Shown: positions 1-5,594 of the stretch, piece after piece | How the letters are laid out: each line of letters starts with the position of its first letter | How positions within the stretch are numbered: the first letter of the stretch is position 1 | Source: Bacillota bacterium | Lineage (GTDB): Bacteria > Bacillota > Clostridia > Lachnospirales > Bianqueaceae | Direction of reading: 5' to 3' | NCBI GenBank assembly: GCA_017474705.1 | Contig: JAFVHC010000105.1 | Coordinates: forward strand, 1-5,594 | DNA: 5,594 bases | Program-made: the position numbers and the translations under genes | Notes under the pieces: generated by a model | What the model saw: the letters and a program-made list of their open reading frames with translations, nothing else | Told to the model about the DNA's origin: nothing | The model's database searches: none

Positions 1-641
1 AACTGTGCGGCGGCACGCATTTGACCAATACTGCGCAGGCCGGGTCCTTCAAGATCCTGTCTGAGAGCGGTGTAGCTTCCGGTGTGCGCCGGATCGAGGC
101 TGTGACAGGCCGTAAGGCGCTGGAATTCTACAACAATCAGGAACTGGAGCTCAAGAAGATCGCCGCGATCGTCAAGAGCGCCAAGGATCGCGTCGTAGAG
201 AGCGTCGAGAATCTGCAGCAGCAGAACAAAGCGCTCCAGAAAGAGCTGGAAAGCCTGAAGAGCCAGATGACCGCCAATGCGGCGAATGATATCCTGAAAG
301 ACGTATATTCCGTCGGGGATATCAAGGTGCTGTGCGTCTATCAGCCGGATCTAGGCATGGATGAGTTGAAGAACATGGGCGATACCTTGAAGGATAAGCT
401 CGGAGCCTGTGTGCTGGTCCTGGCCGGCGGCAAGGAAAAGGTACAATTCGTAGCTATGGCGACGCAGGAAGCGGTCGCTGCCGGTGCGCATGCGGGCAAC
501 ATCGTTCGCGAGGCGGCGAAAATCTGCGGCGGTGGCGGCGGAGGAAAGCCTGCTATGGCGCAGGCCGGAGGCAAGGACGCATCCAAAGCAGAAGAAGCGC
601 TCAAGGCAGCAAAAGCTGTCATAGAAGCGCAGCTGTCCTAA
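1..641 (+). CDS. alaS: Alanyl-tRNA synthetase, C-terminal part (5' end outside window)
   Basis: This is the end of the enzyme that charges tRNA-Ala with alanine in the cytoplasm; the catalytic domain and most of the editing domain lie left of the window. The reading frame is open from base 1; the first complete codon is at base 3 and gives LCGGTHLTNT. CGGTH (bases 6-20) is the CxxxH half of the editing-domain metal site. FKILSESGVASGVRRIEAVTG follows at bases 48-110, a typical AlaRS stretch. A charged helical segment (about bases 135-270, rich in K, E, Q and L) matches the coiled-coil linker. The last part (about bases 290-641) is the DHHA1-like C-Ala domain, with the glycine run CGGGGGGKPAMAQAGG at bases 525-572. 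Only 212 residues are present; full AlaRS is usually about 870-880. The TTG at base 21 is not a start, because the CGGTH motif lies upstream of it in the same frame. There is no terminator before the next gene, so readthrough into capA is likely. Confidence 0.96.
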   Translation, partial: LCGGTHLTNTAQAGSFKILSESGVASGVRRIEAVTGRKALEFYNNQELELKKIAAIVKSAKDRVVESVENLQQQNKALQKELESLKSQMTANAANDILKDVYSVGDIKVLCVYQPDLGMDELKNMGDTLKDKLGACVLVLAGGKEKVQFVAMATQEAVAAGAHAGNIVREAAKICGGGGGGKPAMAQAGGKDASKAEEALKAAKAVIEAQLS

Positions 642-652
642 CATAATCATAC

Positions 653-659
653 AGGAGGG
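653..659 (+). promoter_or_regulatory. Ribosome binding site of the CapA-family gene
   Basis: AGGAGGG lies just upstream of ATG 663, with about 4 nt between AGGAGG and the start. It favours this start over the in-frame ATG at 696, which has only a G-rich, non-canonical stretch before it and would drop the basic n-region of the signal peptide. Confidence 0.8.
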
Positions 660-662
660 CAT

Positions 663-1772
663 ATGCAAAAGACGCGTAAGAAACGGGCCGGCGGGATGAA
701 AACCGTCCTGCTGCTTCTGATCGGTGTATCGGCATATGTCCTTCTTTCATGTTTCCATAAGCCTGCTGCCGTGGTGCGGATCGGTGCGGTCGGGGATGTC
801 ATGATACATGCAGGACAGCTTTCCGATGCATGGGATCCTGAAACAGAGTCTTTTGATTTTGCTCCGGCATTTGCCCCTATGGCAAAACTCATGGTCAGAC
901 AGGATCTGATGATCGGCAATCTGGAAACGACCTGCTGCGGTCCCGGCACTGTGGAAGGGAGTCCGATGATCCATGGATATACGGGTTACCCTTTGTTCAA
1001 TACGCCGGACACCATTGCTGAAGCGCTCAAAGACAGCGGATTCGATGTCATAGGTGTGGCCAATAACCATTCCTTGGATGGCGGACCGAAGGGCTGGCAG
1101 CGGACGATCTCCGTCCTGCAGGAAGCGGGACTTATCACATCCGGCGATACGATGTGCACATATCAGAAGGTACATGGGATGAATGTCGCCGTGCTCGCGG
1201 CGTCCTATGGGACCAATGGACATCCGGCTCCAACCGGGTTTCCGACACTGCAGTTTACCGATGACGTGCTTCGGCAAAACATAAGGACAGCACGGGAAAA
1301 CGCGGATCTTGTCATCCTGATCCTGCATGATGGTCAAGAGTATGTCAGTGCGCCATCAGAAGATCTGATCAGCCGGGCAGATGCGCTGATCGCGGAGGGC
1401 TGCGACCTGATCCTTATCAGCCACGCCCATGTGCCGGGACCGGCAGTCCTGCGCAATGTACAGGGAAGAACAGGCTTGGTCCTGTTTGGCCTCGGCAATT
1501 TCATTTCAGCCCAGGAGTGGACTGAAGAACTAAAGGTGCATTGTGAAAGAGGCTTGATGGCCAGTGTGGACGTGAAGAAGAACGGTGAGTTGATCGGCCT
1601 TCGACTGTATCCGACAGTCTGCAAACATACGGAGAAAGGGTATCAGACCATGCTTCTGAGAGATGTGGAAGCGTTGCGATGGTTTGAGGAAACGGTCCTT
1701 GCGGGCCAACAGTATACATATAAAAACGCAGAAGGATGTTATTTCATCGATCTGCGACAGGAAGAGGAATGA
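663..1772 (+). CDS. CapA-family (poly-gamma-glutamate synthesis type) metallophosphatase-like protein, probable lipoprotein
   Basis: This 369-residue protein belongs to the CapA/PgsA family, which has a calcineurin-like metallophosphoesterase fold. Members are linked to poly-gamma-glutamate or capsule production, but many have no known substrate. Family motifs appear in order: GAVGDVMIH (41-49), GNLETT (85-90), VANNHSLDGG (132-141), SYGTNG (181-186), LHDGQEY (221-227), ISHAHVPGP (252-260) and FGLGNFIS (275-282). The Asp, Asn and His residues in these are the likely metal ligands. The N-terminus is basic (KTRKKR), then hydrophobic (about 14-28), then LLSC with Cys30 as a plausible lipobox cysteine. 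The protein is therefore probably exported and either lipid-anchored or held by the N-terminal helix. The gene lies 21 nt after alaS and its stop overlaps the region of the next start. No other capsule or PGA genes (capB, capC, capD) are in the window, so a role in polyglutamate synthesis is not supported by context. Family assignment is firm; the function is open. Confidence 0.88.
   Translation: MQKTRKKRAGGMKTVLLLLIGVSAYVLLSCFHKPAAVVRIGAVGDVMIHAGQLSDAWDPETESFDFAPAFAPMAKLMVRQDLMIGNLETTCCGPGTVEGSPMIHGYTGYPLFNTPDTIAEALKDSGFDVIGVANNHSLDGGPKGWQRTISVLQEAGLITSGDTMCTYQKVHGMNVAVLAASYGTNGHPAPTGFPTLQFTDDVLRQNIRTARENADLVILILHDGQEYVSAPSEDLISRADALIAEGCDLILISHAHVPGPAVLRNVQGRTGLVLFGLGNFISAQEWTEELKVHCERGLMASVDVKKNGELIGLRLYPTVCKHTEKGYQTMLLRDVEALRWFEETVLAGQQYTYKNAEGCYFIDLRQEEE
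1759..1767 (+). promoter_or_regulatory. Ribosome binding site of the S1-type gene, inside the capA 3' end
   Basis: AGGAAGAGG sits in the last codons of the CapA gene. GAGG (1764-1767) is 7 nt from ATG 1775, the usual spacing. ATG 1769 would be only 1 nt away and ATG 1784 about 16 nt away. This decides for 1775, although 1769 (which would make an ATGA overlap with the capA stop, using AGGAAG) cannot be excluded. Confidence 0.65.
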
Positions 1773-1774
1773 TC

Positions 1775-2911
1775 ATGGAATCAATGGAAGATTTTGCCAG
1801 CATGCTGGACGCGTCGTTTCAGGACGTGAGAAACGGAGATATCGTTGAAGGAACGATCCTCGAGGTGCAGAAGGATACGGTCGTTGTGGATATCCACTCC
1901 TTCATGGATGGAGTCCTGCCGGTCACCGAACTGCTGTATGAGGACGAGGACCTGGATGAGATGTATCATAAAGGGGACGCGATCACGGTCATGGTGACAC
2001 GGGTCGATACGCGCGGCGATACCATCTGGCTGTCCAAGAAACGCGCGGATGAGATCGTGGTCTGGGATGAGCTGGAAAAAATGCAGGAAGAGGAACGTCC
2101 AATCACGGTAGTCGTCAAGGAAGTGATCAAAGGCGGTCTGCGCGTGCAGTACAAAGGAGTGCGCGGGTTCCTGCCTCTGTATCAGATCGCGGAAGAAGAA
2201 GTGGAGCATCCGGAGAGTTACGTCGGCAAGAGCGTGGTCGCCCTTGTACAGCGTGTCGAACGGGATCGGCGCAACGTCGTGGTCAGCGTCCGGGAACTGC
2301 TCCGGCGTGAGAAAGCGGTCGCTAAAGCACAGTTCCTGCGCGGCGTGCAAGAGGGCGATGTCTATACCGGCACCGTCGTGCGCGTAGAGCAGTACGGCGC
2401 ATTCGTGGAACTTGTTCCTGGTGTCGATGGTCTCATCCATGTGACAGAGCTGGCCTGGACCCATGTCAAGCATCCATCGGAAGTCGTACAAGTCGGAGAT
2501 CATGTGAAGGTCACCGTCATCAATGTAGATCCGGAACGCGGCCGCATCGGTCTGCGTCTGAAGGATCTGAATCAGGATCCCTGGGCGAATGTTTCATACG
2601 TCAAAGATCAGCAGATCGACGGCGCGCACGTCGCGCGTATCATCGCGAGCGGAGCTTTTATCGCTCTGCCGGATGGGATCGAAGCATTCCTGCCGATCTC
2701 TCAGGTCTCTGAGAAACGGATCCGCTCCGTCGGTGAAGTGCTCAAGGAAGGCGATGAGATCTCCGTCAAGGTCCTGAGAGTGGATCCTGCCGAGCGGCGT
2801 ATGTCCGTAAGCATGCGGGATCTGTCTGCCCCGATCGAAGAAGAGATCGTCTACCAGAATGACGAAACCGAAGGCTACTCCATAGCAGATGCATTCCGAA
2901 ATCTGCTGTAA
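1775..2911 (+). CDS. rpsA: Small ribosomal subunit protein S1 homolog with four S1 domains
   Basis: A 378-residue cytoplasmic RNA-binding protein made of four tandem OB-fold S1 domains: about 21-89, 108-175, 194-264 and 280-350. Domain 3 is the most canonical, with GDVYTGTVVRVEQYGAFVEL and GLIHVTEL. Domain 4 keeps ASGAFIALPDGIEAFLPISQ and ends in the typical MSVSMRDL. Domains 1 and 2 are more divergent (VEGTILEVQKDTVVVDI; VRGFLPL). Each repeat closes with a xxxS/LxRxL-type strand (IWLSKKR, VVVSVRELL, IGLRLKDL, MSVSMRDL). A short acidic tail follows. The length fits the four-domain S1 homologs of Bacillota rather than the six-domain enterobacterial S1. In that phylum the protein may act in translation initiation or more generally in RNA metabolism, so 'S1-like' is the safe name. 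An ORF extension to 1736 exists, but it lies inside capA and has no ribosome site. The gene closes the plus-strand operon and is followed by a hairpin 11 nt after the stop. Confidence 0.92.
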   Translation: MESMEDFASMLDASFQDVRNGDIVEGTILEVQKDTVVVDIHSFMDGVLPVTELLYEDEDLDEMYHKGDAITVMVTRVDTRGDTIWLSKKRADEIVVWDELEKMQEEERPITVVVKEVIKGGLRVQYKGVRGFLPLYQIAEEEVEHPESYVGKSVVALVQRVERDRRNVVVSVRELLRREKAVAKAQFLRGVQEGDVYTGTVVRVEQYGAFVELVPGVDGLIHVTELAWTHVKHPSEVVQVGDHVKVTVINVDPERGRIGLRLKDLNQDPWANVSYVKDQQIDGAHVARIIASGAFIALPDGIEAFLPISQVSEKRIRSVGEVLKEGDEISVKVLRVDPAERRMSVSMRDLSAPIEEEIVYQNDETEGYSIADAFRNLL

Positions 2912-2919
2912 AGAAAAAT

Positions 2920-3013
2920 AAAAGGGCCCTGTTCATATGACCTCATGAGCGATTCTCGTGTCAGCGAACTAGCGAATGAGGTCAATATGAACAGGACCCT
3001 ATTTTTGTTCTTT
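2920..3013. terminator. Bidirectional terminator hairpin between convergent operons
   Basis: Arm 2923-2946 (begins AGGGCCCTGTTCATATGACC) pairs with 2976-3000 over about 23 base pairs, with one C/A mismatch (2927/2996) and one bulged A in GTCAATATG. The loop is 29 nt (2947-2975). To the right the plus strand reads ATTTTTGTTCTTT. On the minus strand the stem is followed by TTTTATTTTTCTTT. Each side therefore offers a U-tract for its own operon: S1 from the left (stop 11 nt before the stem) and the second SIS gene from the right (stop 35 nt before). Termination is inferred from structure. The stem and loop are long for a plain intrinsic terminator. Confidence 0.85.
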
Positions 3014-3035
3014 AGAAAAGCTTCCGAAACATCTT

Positions 3036-3767
3036 TTACCATCCGTATTGATCATAGTGCGGTTCGATCACAGTCTTGTTATAATCGTTTCCGCCGGGAA
3101 AGTTGGCGCTCTTGAGGATACCAGGCGTGATGCCATGTTCCATCAAGGTTTCGATGGCGACCGTGGTCATGCTCCAGAGCAGGATATCACTGGCGATACC
3201 ACTGGCGGCTGCGTAATGGGCTTCGATGCCGGGCACTTCCATCATGGCTTCAGCCGCAGGGGCACAGTTGTCCATGACCAGATCGACCATTTCATAGAGT
3301 TTCTTGCCGGATGGATGCACAGGTGCTACAGCCGCAGCATACTCCATAGACATGAAAGCGATCACCTGGATACCGAATTTCTTTGCTTCATAGGCAAGAT
3401 CAACAGTGCTGACTGTCCGCCCTGAAACGGAACTTACCATCAACAGATCGCCCGGCCGCATGTCGGACATCTTCAATGCATAGGAAGCCATGCCCCAGAT
3501 CGATGTGTCCAGATCAGACCGATCCCTGATGCGGGCCTTTTTCTCGACCTGCATCCCGTAGGAAAAGTGTTTGTAGAAGATCGGTCCGCCGCCGCGGTAG
3601 ATCAGATCATTTTCGATTTCATGGCAGATCTTCGAAAGGTAAACATTACCTCCCTTTTCGATCGTTTCTGCGATCATATGACCAGCAGTGATGATATTGT
3701 CCCGTTGGGTCGTACGGACCTTCTCGATCAGCTGATCCAACCGTTCATTATACTTATCCAGCAGCAT
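3036..3767 (-). CDS. SIS-domain protein, divergent paralog of its upstream neighbour (UPF0309/COG4821-like)
   Basis: This 243-residue protein carries a sugar isomerase (SIS) phosphosugar-binding fold and is a paralog of the gene at 3786-4526. The two share SVSGR (here 113-117), HPSGK (151-155), a V-hydrophobic-DNC motif (VMDNC, 164-168), SANxPGG (220-226) and NKT (230-232) in the same order and spacing. The N-terminal half is much less alike. Where the sister has GCSH followed by ELYYRTGG, this one has LSKICHEIENDLIYRGGG, so the usual first loop is not preserved. Instead it has a distinct, basic stretch (KARIRDRSDLDTSIWG, 77-92). Start ATG 3767 has a strong GGGAGGTG site at 3773-3780. It is the last gene of the minus-strand operon, 18 nt after its sister, and is followed by the convergent terminator. 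It may be a sugar-phosphate isomerase, a deaminase-like enzyme or a regulatory partner of the other SIS protein; the substrate is not known. Confidence 0.85.
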   Translation of the reverse strand: MLLDKYNERLDQLIEKVRTTQRDNIITAGHMIAETIEKGGNVYLSKICHEIENDLIYRGGGPIFYKHFSYGMQVEKKARIRDRSDLDTSIWGMASYALKMSDMRPGDLLMVSSVSGRTVSTVDLAYEAKKFGIQVIAFMSMEYAAAVAPVHPSGKKLYEMVDLVMDNCAPAAEAMMEVPGIEAHYAAASGIASDILLWSMTTVAIETLMEHGITPGILKSANFPGGNDYNKTVIEPHYDQYGW

Positions 3768-3785
3768 GAAGACACCTCCCTGATA

Positions 3786-4526
3786 TCAGATATAGAAAAT
3801 ATGATCTTTATAGGTTTCCAACATGGTCTTGTTATGTACGTCACCGCCCGGTACGTTAGCAGAGATGAAGATCGGAGCCGTTCCGCCGGATTCCGTGATC
3901 AATTCGACAGCACGTGTCATGACAGCATTGAGGATCGCGGCACCTACGGCTGTTGAGGTCGGCCCGACTTTTTCCGGAACGCCTTCAATCGTGACAGATC
4001 CATCACCGACACAGCCGCAATTATCGATGACGATATCTGCAACGTCCATCAAAAGTTTGCCTGAAGGGTGTCGGGAGGGGATCTCCTTTCCAGTGGCGAC
4101 GGAGGTCAGCGCAATGACAGTCGCTTGTTTTTCTTTGCAGCGCAGGGCAAAATCTACGGTCACAGTATTGCGGCCGGAGACGGAATGTACGATCACGACA
4201 TCGCCGAGGCCGATCGGTTTTTGATCGCAGATCAAACGGCCGTATTCCGGCAGACGCTCGATCTGACTTGTAAATGGCGCAGGATCGACGTCCAGGTATA
4301 AGCCTGGAGCACGTACAGGATTGATCGTGGCCATCCCTCCTGTCCGGTAATACAGTTCAAAAGCAAGCAGGCCGGCATGGCTGCAGCCAAAGGCGAAAAT
4401 GTTGTGTCCGGTCAGTGTGGCCTGAGCCATGGCCTGAGCTGCTGTCTCCATGACAGATCCCTGTGTTTCTTCGACCTTTTGCAGGATCTCATGGATGTTG
4501 GAAAGGTAAGTCTGAATCGCGCTCAT
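3786..4526 (-). CDS. SIS-domain phosphosugar-binding protein (UPF0309/COG4821 type)
   Basis: A 246-residue cytoplasmic SIS protein. Motifs visible: FGCSH (46-50) with ELYYRTGG (57-64) as the first sugar-phosphate site, HSVSGRNTVTVD (114-125) as the SIS serine loop, HPSGK (153-157), VIDNC (166-170), EGVPEKVGPTSTAVG (181-195) and SANVPGGDVHNKT (222-234). This motif set matches the UPF0309 group, which binds sugar phosphates but has no agreed reaction. It is shorter than MurQ (about 300 residues) and lacks the glutamine amidotransferase half of GlmS. Start ATG 4526 forms an ATGA overlap with the stop of the kinase gene, so translation is probably coupled. It is followed after 18 nt by a paralogous SIS gene. 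Context suggests that it acts on the product of the kinase, possibly an amino-sugar phosphate; this is inference. Confidence 0.9.
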   Translation of the reverse strand: MSAIQTYLSNIHEILQKVEETQGSVMETAAQAMAQATLTGHNIFAFGCSHAGLLAFELYYRTGGMATINPVRAPGLYLDVDPAPFTSQIERLPEYGRLICDQKPIGLGDVVIVHSVSGRNTVTVDFALRCKEKQATVIALTSVATGKEIPSRHPSGKLLMDVADIVIDNCGCVGDGSVTIEGVPEKVGPTSTAVGAAILNAVMTRAVELITESGGTAPIFISANVPGGDVHNKTMLETYKDHIFYI

Positions 4527-5467
4527 GAGAGGACCTCCTTGGGAAAAGCAGATTGTAAGCGTGCGCGGGCTTCGTCGCGCGAAAGACCTTGACGGAGCAA
4601 AAACTCCATCGGGCCGGCAAGGACATGTTCAAACCATGGCCGATGGATCACGATTTGAGGATACACTTCCTGAACAGTCTGACAGAACGTTTCAAACATC
4701 AAAGGATGTGCTTTCCAAGCACCGCCGCATAAGGTGATCAACGGTTCTGGGATCTCAGCCAGATGCGAGAGCAAGGTCAGCATCTGCCTGCCCAATGCCA
4801 GTCCCGCATCTGCAAAGATCTTCAGCGCCTGTGGATCCCCTTGCCTGGCAGCGTCGGCTACGATCGGTACCAGACCGGCGATCACAGGAAAGGGCGCCGG
4901 TGCGCCATGTACGACGCTGATGATGCGCCGTGGTGCGTCTGTGGCATCAAAATGAGAGAGCAGCAGTGGCGTGAGCAAAGTGTTCGTCCCCCAGCCATCC
5001 AATGCCCGGATGACACGCCGGATCGCCTGTAATCCGATCCAGGTACCACTGCCTTGATCTCCCAGCACGATGCCCCATCCGCCTACGATCTGGCGATCTT
5101 GTTTGCCTAAATAGAAGACATCGGAACCGGTACCTGAAATCGCAAGAAGTCCTTCTGTACGGCCGGATCCGGCTAACAGACCGGCTTTAGCTTCATCATA
5201 GAAATGCAATGACCCAACGGACACACGAGATTTCAATTCCTGGGCGAAAAGAGTTTTGTCACCGACAAAAATGACAAAGGCTTCTTCAATTGCCGGGATC
5301 CCTGAAAGAACCTGATCCAGACATGCACGAATATGCATAAGAACGCTCTCTAGTGCATTCTGCGTTGTGTTGACACCCCCGGAGCGTCCTTGCCTGAGCA
5401 AGTGCAGATCAGCATCAAAAACCAAAGCATGGATCTTGGAACCGCCGCCATCGACTGCCAGATACAT
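4523..5467 (-). CDS. BadF/BadG/BcrA/BcrD-family sugar kinase (N-acetylglucosamine kinase-like)
   Basis: A 314-residue protein of the ASKHA (actin/hexokinase/Hsp70) fold. Motifs in order: phosphate 1 loop DGGGSK (6-11), FYDEAKAGLLAG (89-100) with Asp91 as the likely catalytic base, phosphate 2 loop ISGTGSD (110-116), GGWGIVLGDQGSG (129-141) and the adenosine-site stretch LCGGAWKAHP (246-255). This is the pattern of the BadF/BadG family branch that includes eukaryotic-type GlcNAc kinase, and the length fits (about 300-330). There are no iron-sulfur cysteines as in the benzoyl-CoA reductase activators, so an ATP-dependent sugar kinase is the better reading. Possible substrates are GlcNAc, glucosamine, MurNAc or another amino sugar; none can be fixed here. 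Start ATG 5467 has AGGAGG at 5476-5481, 8 nt away. The gene heads a kinase-SIS-SIS run and overlaps the next gene by 4 nt. Confidence 0.88.
   Translation of the reverse strand: MYLAVDGGGSKIHALVFDADLHLLRQGRSGGVNTTQNALESVLMHIRACLDQVLSGIPAIEEAFVIFVGDKTLFAQELKSRVSVGSLHFYDEAKAGLLAGSGRTEGLLAISGTGSDVFYLGKQDRQIVGGWGIVLGDQGSGTWIGLQAIRRVIRALDGWGTNTLLTPLLLSHFDATDAPRRIISVVHGAPAPFPVIAGLVPIVADAARQGDPQALKIFADAGLALGRQMLTLLSHLAEIPEPLITLCGGAWKAHPLMFETFCQTVQEVYPQIVIHRPWFEHVLAGPMEFLLRQGLSRDEARARLQSAFPKEVLS
4532..4540 (-). promoter_or_regulatory. Ribosome binding site of the first SIS gene, inside the kinase 3' end
   Basis: On the minus strand AAGGAGGTC lies within the last codons of the kinase gene, with about 7 nt between AAGGAGG and ATG 4526. 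It is a near-perfect anti-SD match, so the SIS gene can be initiated strongly in its own right in addition to coupling through the ATGA overlap. Confidence 0.85.
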
Positions 5468-5475
5468 GGAGACCG

Positions 5476-5481
5476 CCTCCT
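5476..5481 (-). promoter_or_regulatory. Ribosome binding site of the kinase gene
   Basis: AGGAGG on the minus strand, 8 nt before ATG 5467. It supports this start. In addition, the N-terminal MYLAVDGGGSK begins directly with the first ATP-binding strand, as expected for the family. Confidence 0.85.
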
Positions 5482-5509
5482 GATAATAAAATGCGACTGG
5501 ATATGATAA

Positions 5510-5547
5510 GACCCGCGTACAGCAAAGTGATGCTGTATACGCGGGTC
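5510..5547 (-). other. Intercistronic GC-rich hairpin before the kinase gene
   Basis: GACCCGCGTACAGCA (5510-5524) pairs with 5531-5547 over 15 base pairs, interrupted only by a 2-nt bulge, around a 6-nt loop. In the direction of transcription (leftward) it starts 6 nt after the stop of the upstream gene and is followed by CTTATCATATCC, which is a poor U-tract. It could be a leaky terminator, or an mRNA stability or processing element that sets different levels for the upstream gene and the kinase-SIS-SIS genes. I see no convincing promoter between it and the kinase start. Confidence 0.65.
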
Positions 5548-5553
5548 ATAAGG

Positions 5554-5594
5554 TCATGCAGTACGTTTGTCTCCGAAGAAGAACAGAGCAACAG
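5554..5594 (-). CDS. 3' end of an unidentified gene, possibly a membrane transporter
   Basis: The minus strand is open from the window edge to a TGA at 5554-5556 and would encode VALFFFGDKRTA. The hydrophobic stretch followed by a short charged tail resembles the C-terminal end of a membrane protein such as a sugar permease or PTS IIC component, which would suit a sugar operon. Support for a real gene end here is the hairpin 6 nt downstream and the unbroken same-strand layout. With only 12 codons visible the family cannot be named, and the other two minus-strand frames are not ruled out. Confidence 0.45.
   Translation of the reverse strand, partial: VALFFFGDKRTA

Noticed and set aside
21..641. 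A short separate gene starting at TTG 21
   Set aside because: The frame continues upstream to the window edge and includes the AlaRS CGGTH motif, so this is the interior of alaS.
747..1337. A 196-codon open frame on the minus strand opposite capA
   Set aside because: It is antisense to the conserved CapA motifs, rich in H, R and I as expected for a shadow frame, and has no supporting start signal.
1781..2503. A 240-codon open frame on the minus strand opposite the S1 gene
   Set aside because: It lies wholly antisense to clear S1 domains and shows no recognisable motif or ribosome site. The H/D/I-rich composition is that of a mirror of GAT- and GTC-rich coding sequence.
2947..2975. AGCGA repeats as a minimal CRISPR or iteron array
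   Set aside because: The repeats are five bases long, irregularly spaced and confined to a hairpin loop, with no cas or replication genes nearby.
4523..5467. Kinase read as an activator of 2-hydroxyacyl-CoA dehydratase or benzoyl-CoA reductase
   Set aside because: The family's paired cysteines for the iron-sulfur cluster are not seen, and no dehydratase or reductase subunits are adjacent; the SIS neighbours favour a sugar kinase.
5484..5509. Possible promoter for the kinase gene (TATCAT or TATTAT as a -10 box on the minus strand)
   Set aside because: No -35-like hexamer occurs at 16-18 nt spacing from either box; the nearest TTGCTG is only about 11 nt from TATCAT and lies in the hairpin.

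Overview
The window looks like a chromosomal segment of a low-to-mid GC member of the Bacillota (Firmicutes). The grounds are strong AGGAGG-type Shine-Dalgarno sequences before nearly every gene, a short four-domain ribosomal S1-type protein, and a sugar operon with UPF0309/COG4821-type SIS proteins. Base composition is roughly half GC by eye. A gut Firmicute, for example of the Erysipelotrichia or Clostridia, would fit, but nothing here fixes the genus. I see no mobile element, CRISPR array, rRNA or tRNA.

Left half, plus strand (1-2911): a housekeeping run of three closely spaced genes. It begins inside alaS (only the C-terminal quarter of alanyl-tRNA synthetase, starting just before its zinc-type CxxxH motif). 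A CapA-family protein with a lipoprotein-like N-terminus follows, then a 378-residue S1-type RNA-binding protein with four S1 domains. Gaps are 21 nt and about 2 nt, so the three genes are probably co-transcribed from a promoter left of the window.

Middle (2912-3035): a long, nearly perfect inverted repeat with A/T-rich flanks on both sides. It separates two convergent operons and reads as a bidirectional terminator, although its 29-nt loop is unusually large.

Right half, minus strand (3036-5594): a probable carbohydrate-use operon transcribed leftward. In order of transcription it holds the last 12 codons of an unidentified, possibly membrane, protein; an intercistronic GC-rich hairpin; a BadF/BadG-type (N-acetylglucosamine-kinase-like) sugar kinase; and two SIS-domain proteins that are clear paralogs of each other. 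The kinase and the first SIS gene overlap by ATGA, and the second SIS gene follows after 18 nt. The simplest model is uptake of a sugar (probably an amino sugar), phosphorylation by the kinase, then conversion of the sugar phosphate by one or both SIS proteins. The substrate and the reaction of the SIS proteins cannot be read from the sequence. This uncharacterised kinase-SIS-SIS module, in which the second SIS copy has lost the first sugar-phosphate loop of its sister, is the most interesting part of the window.
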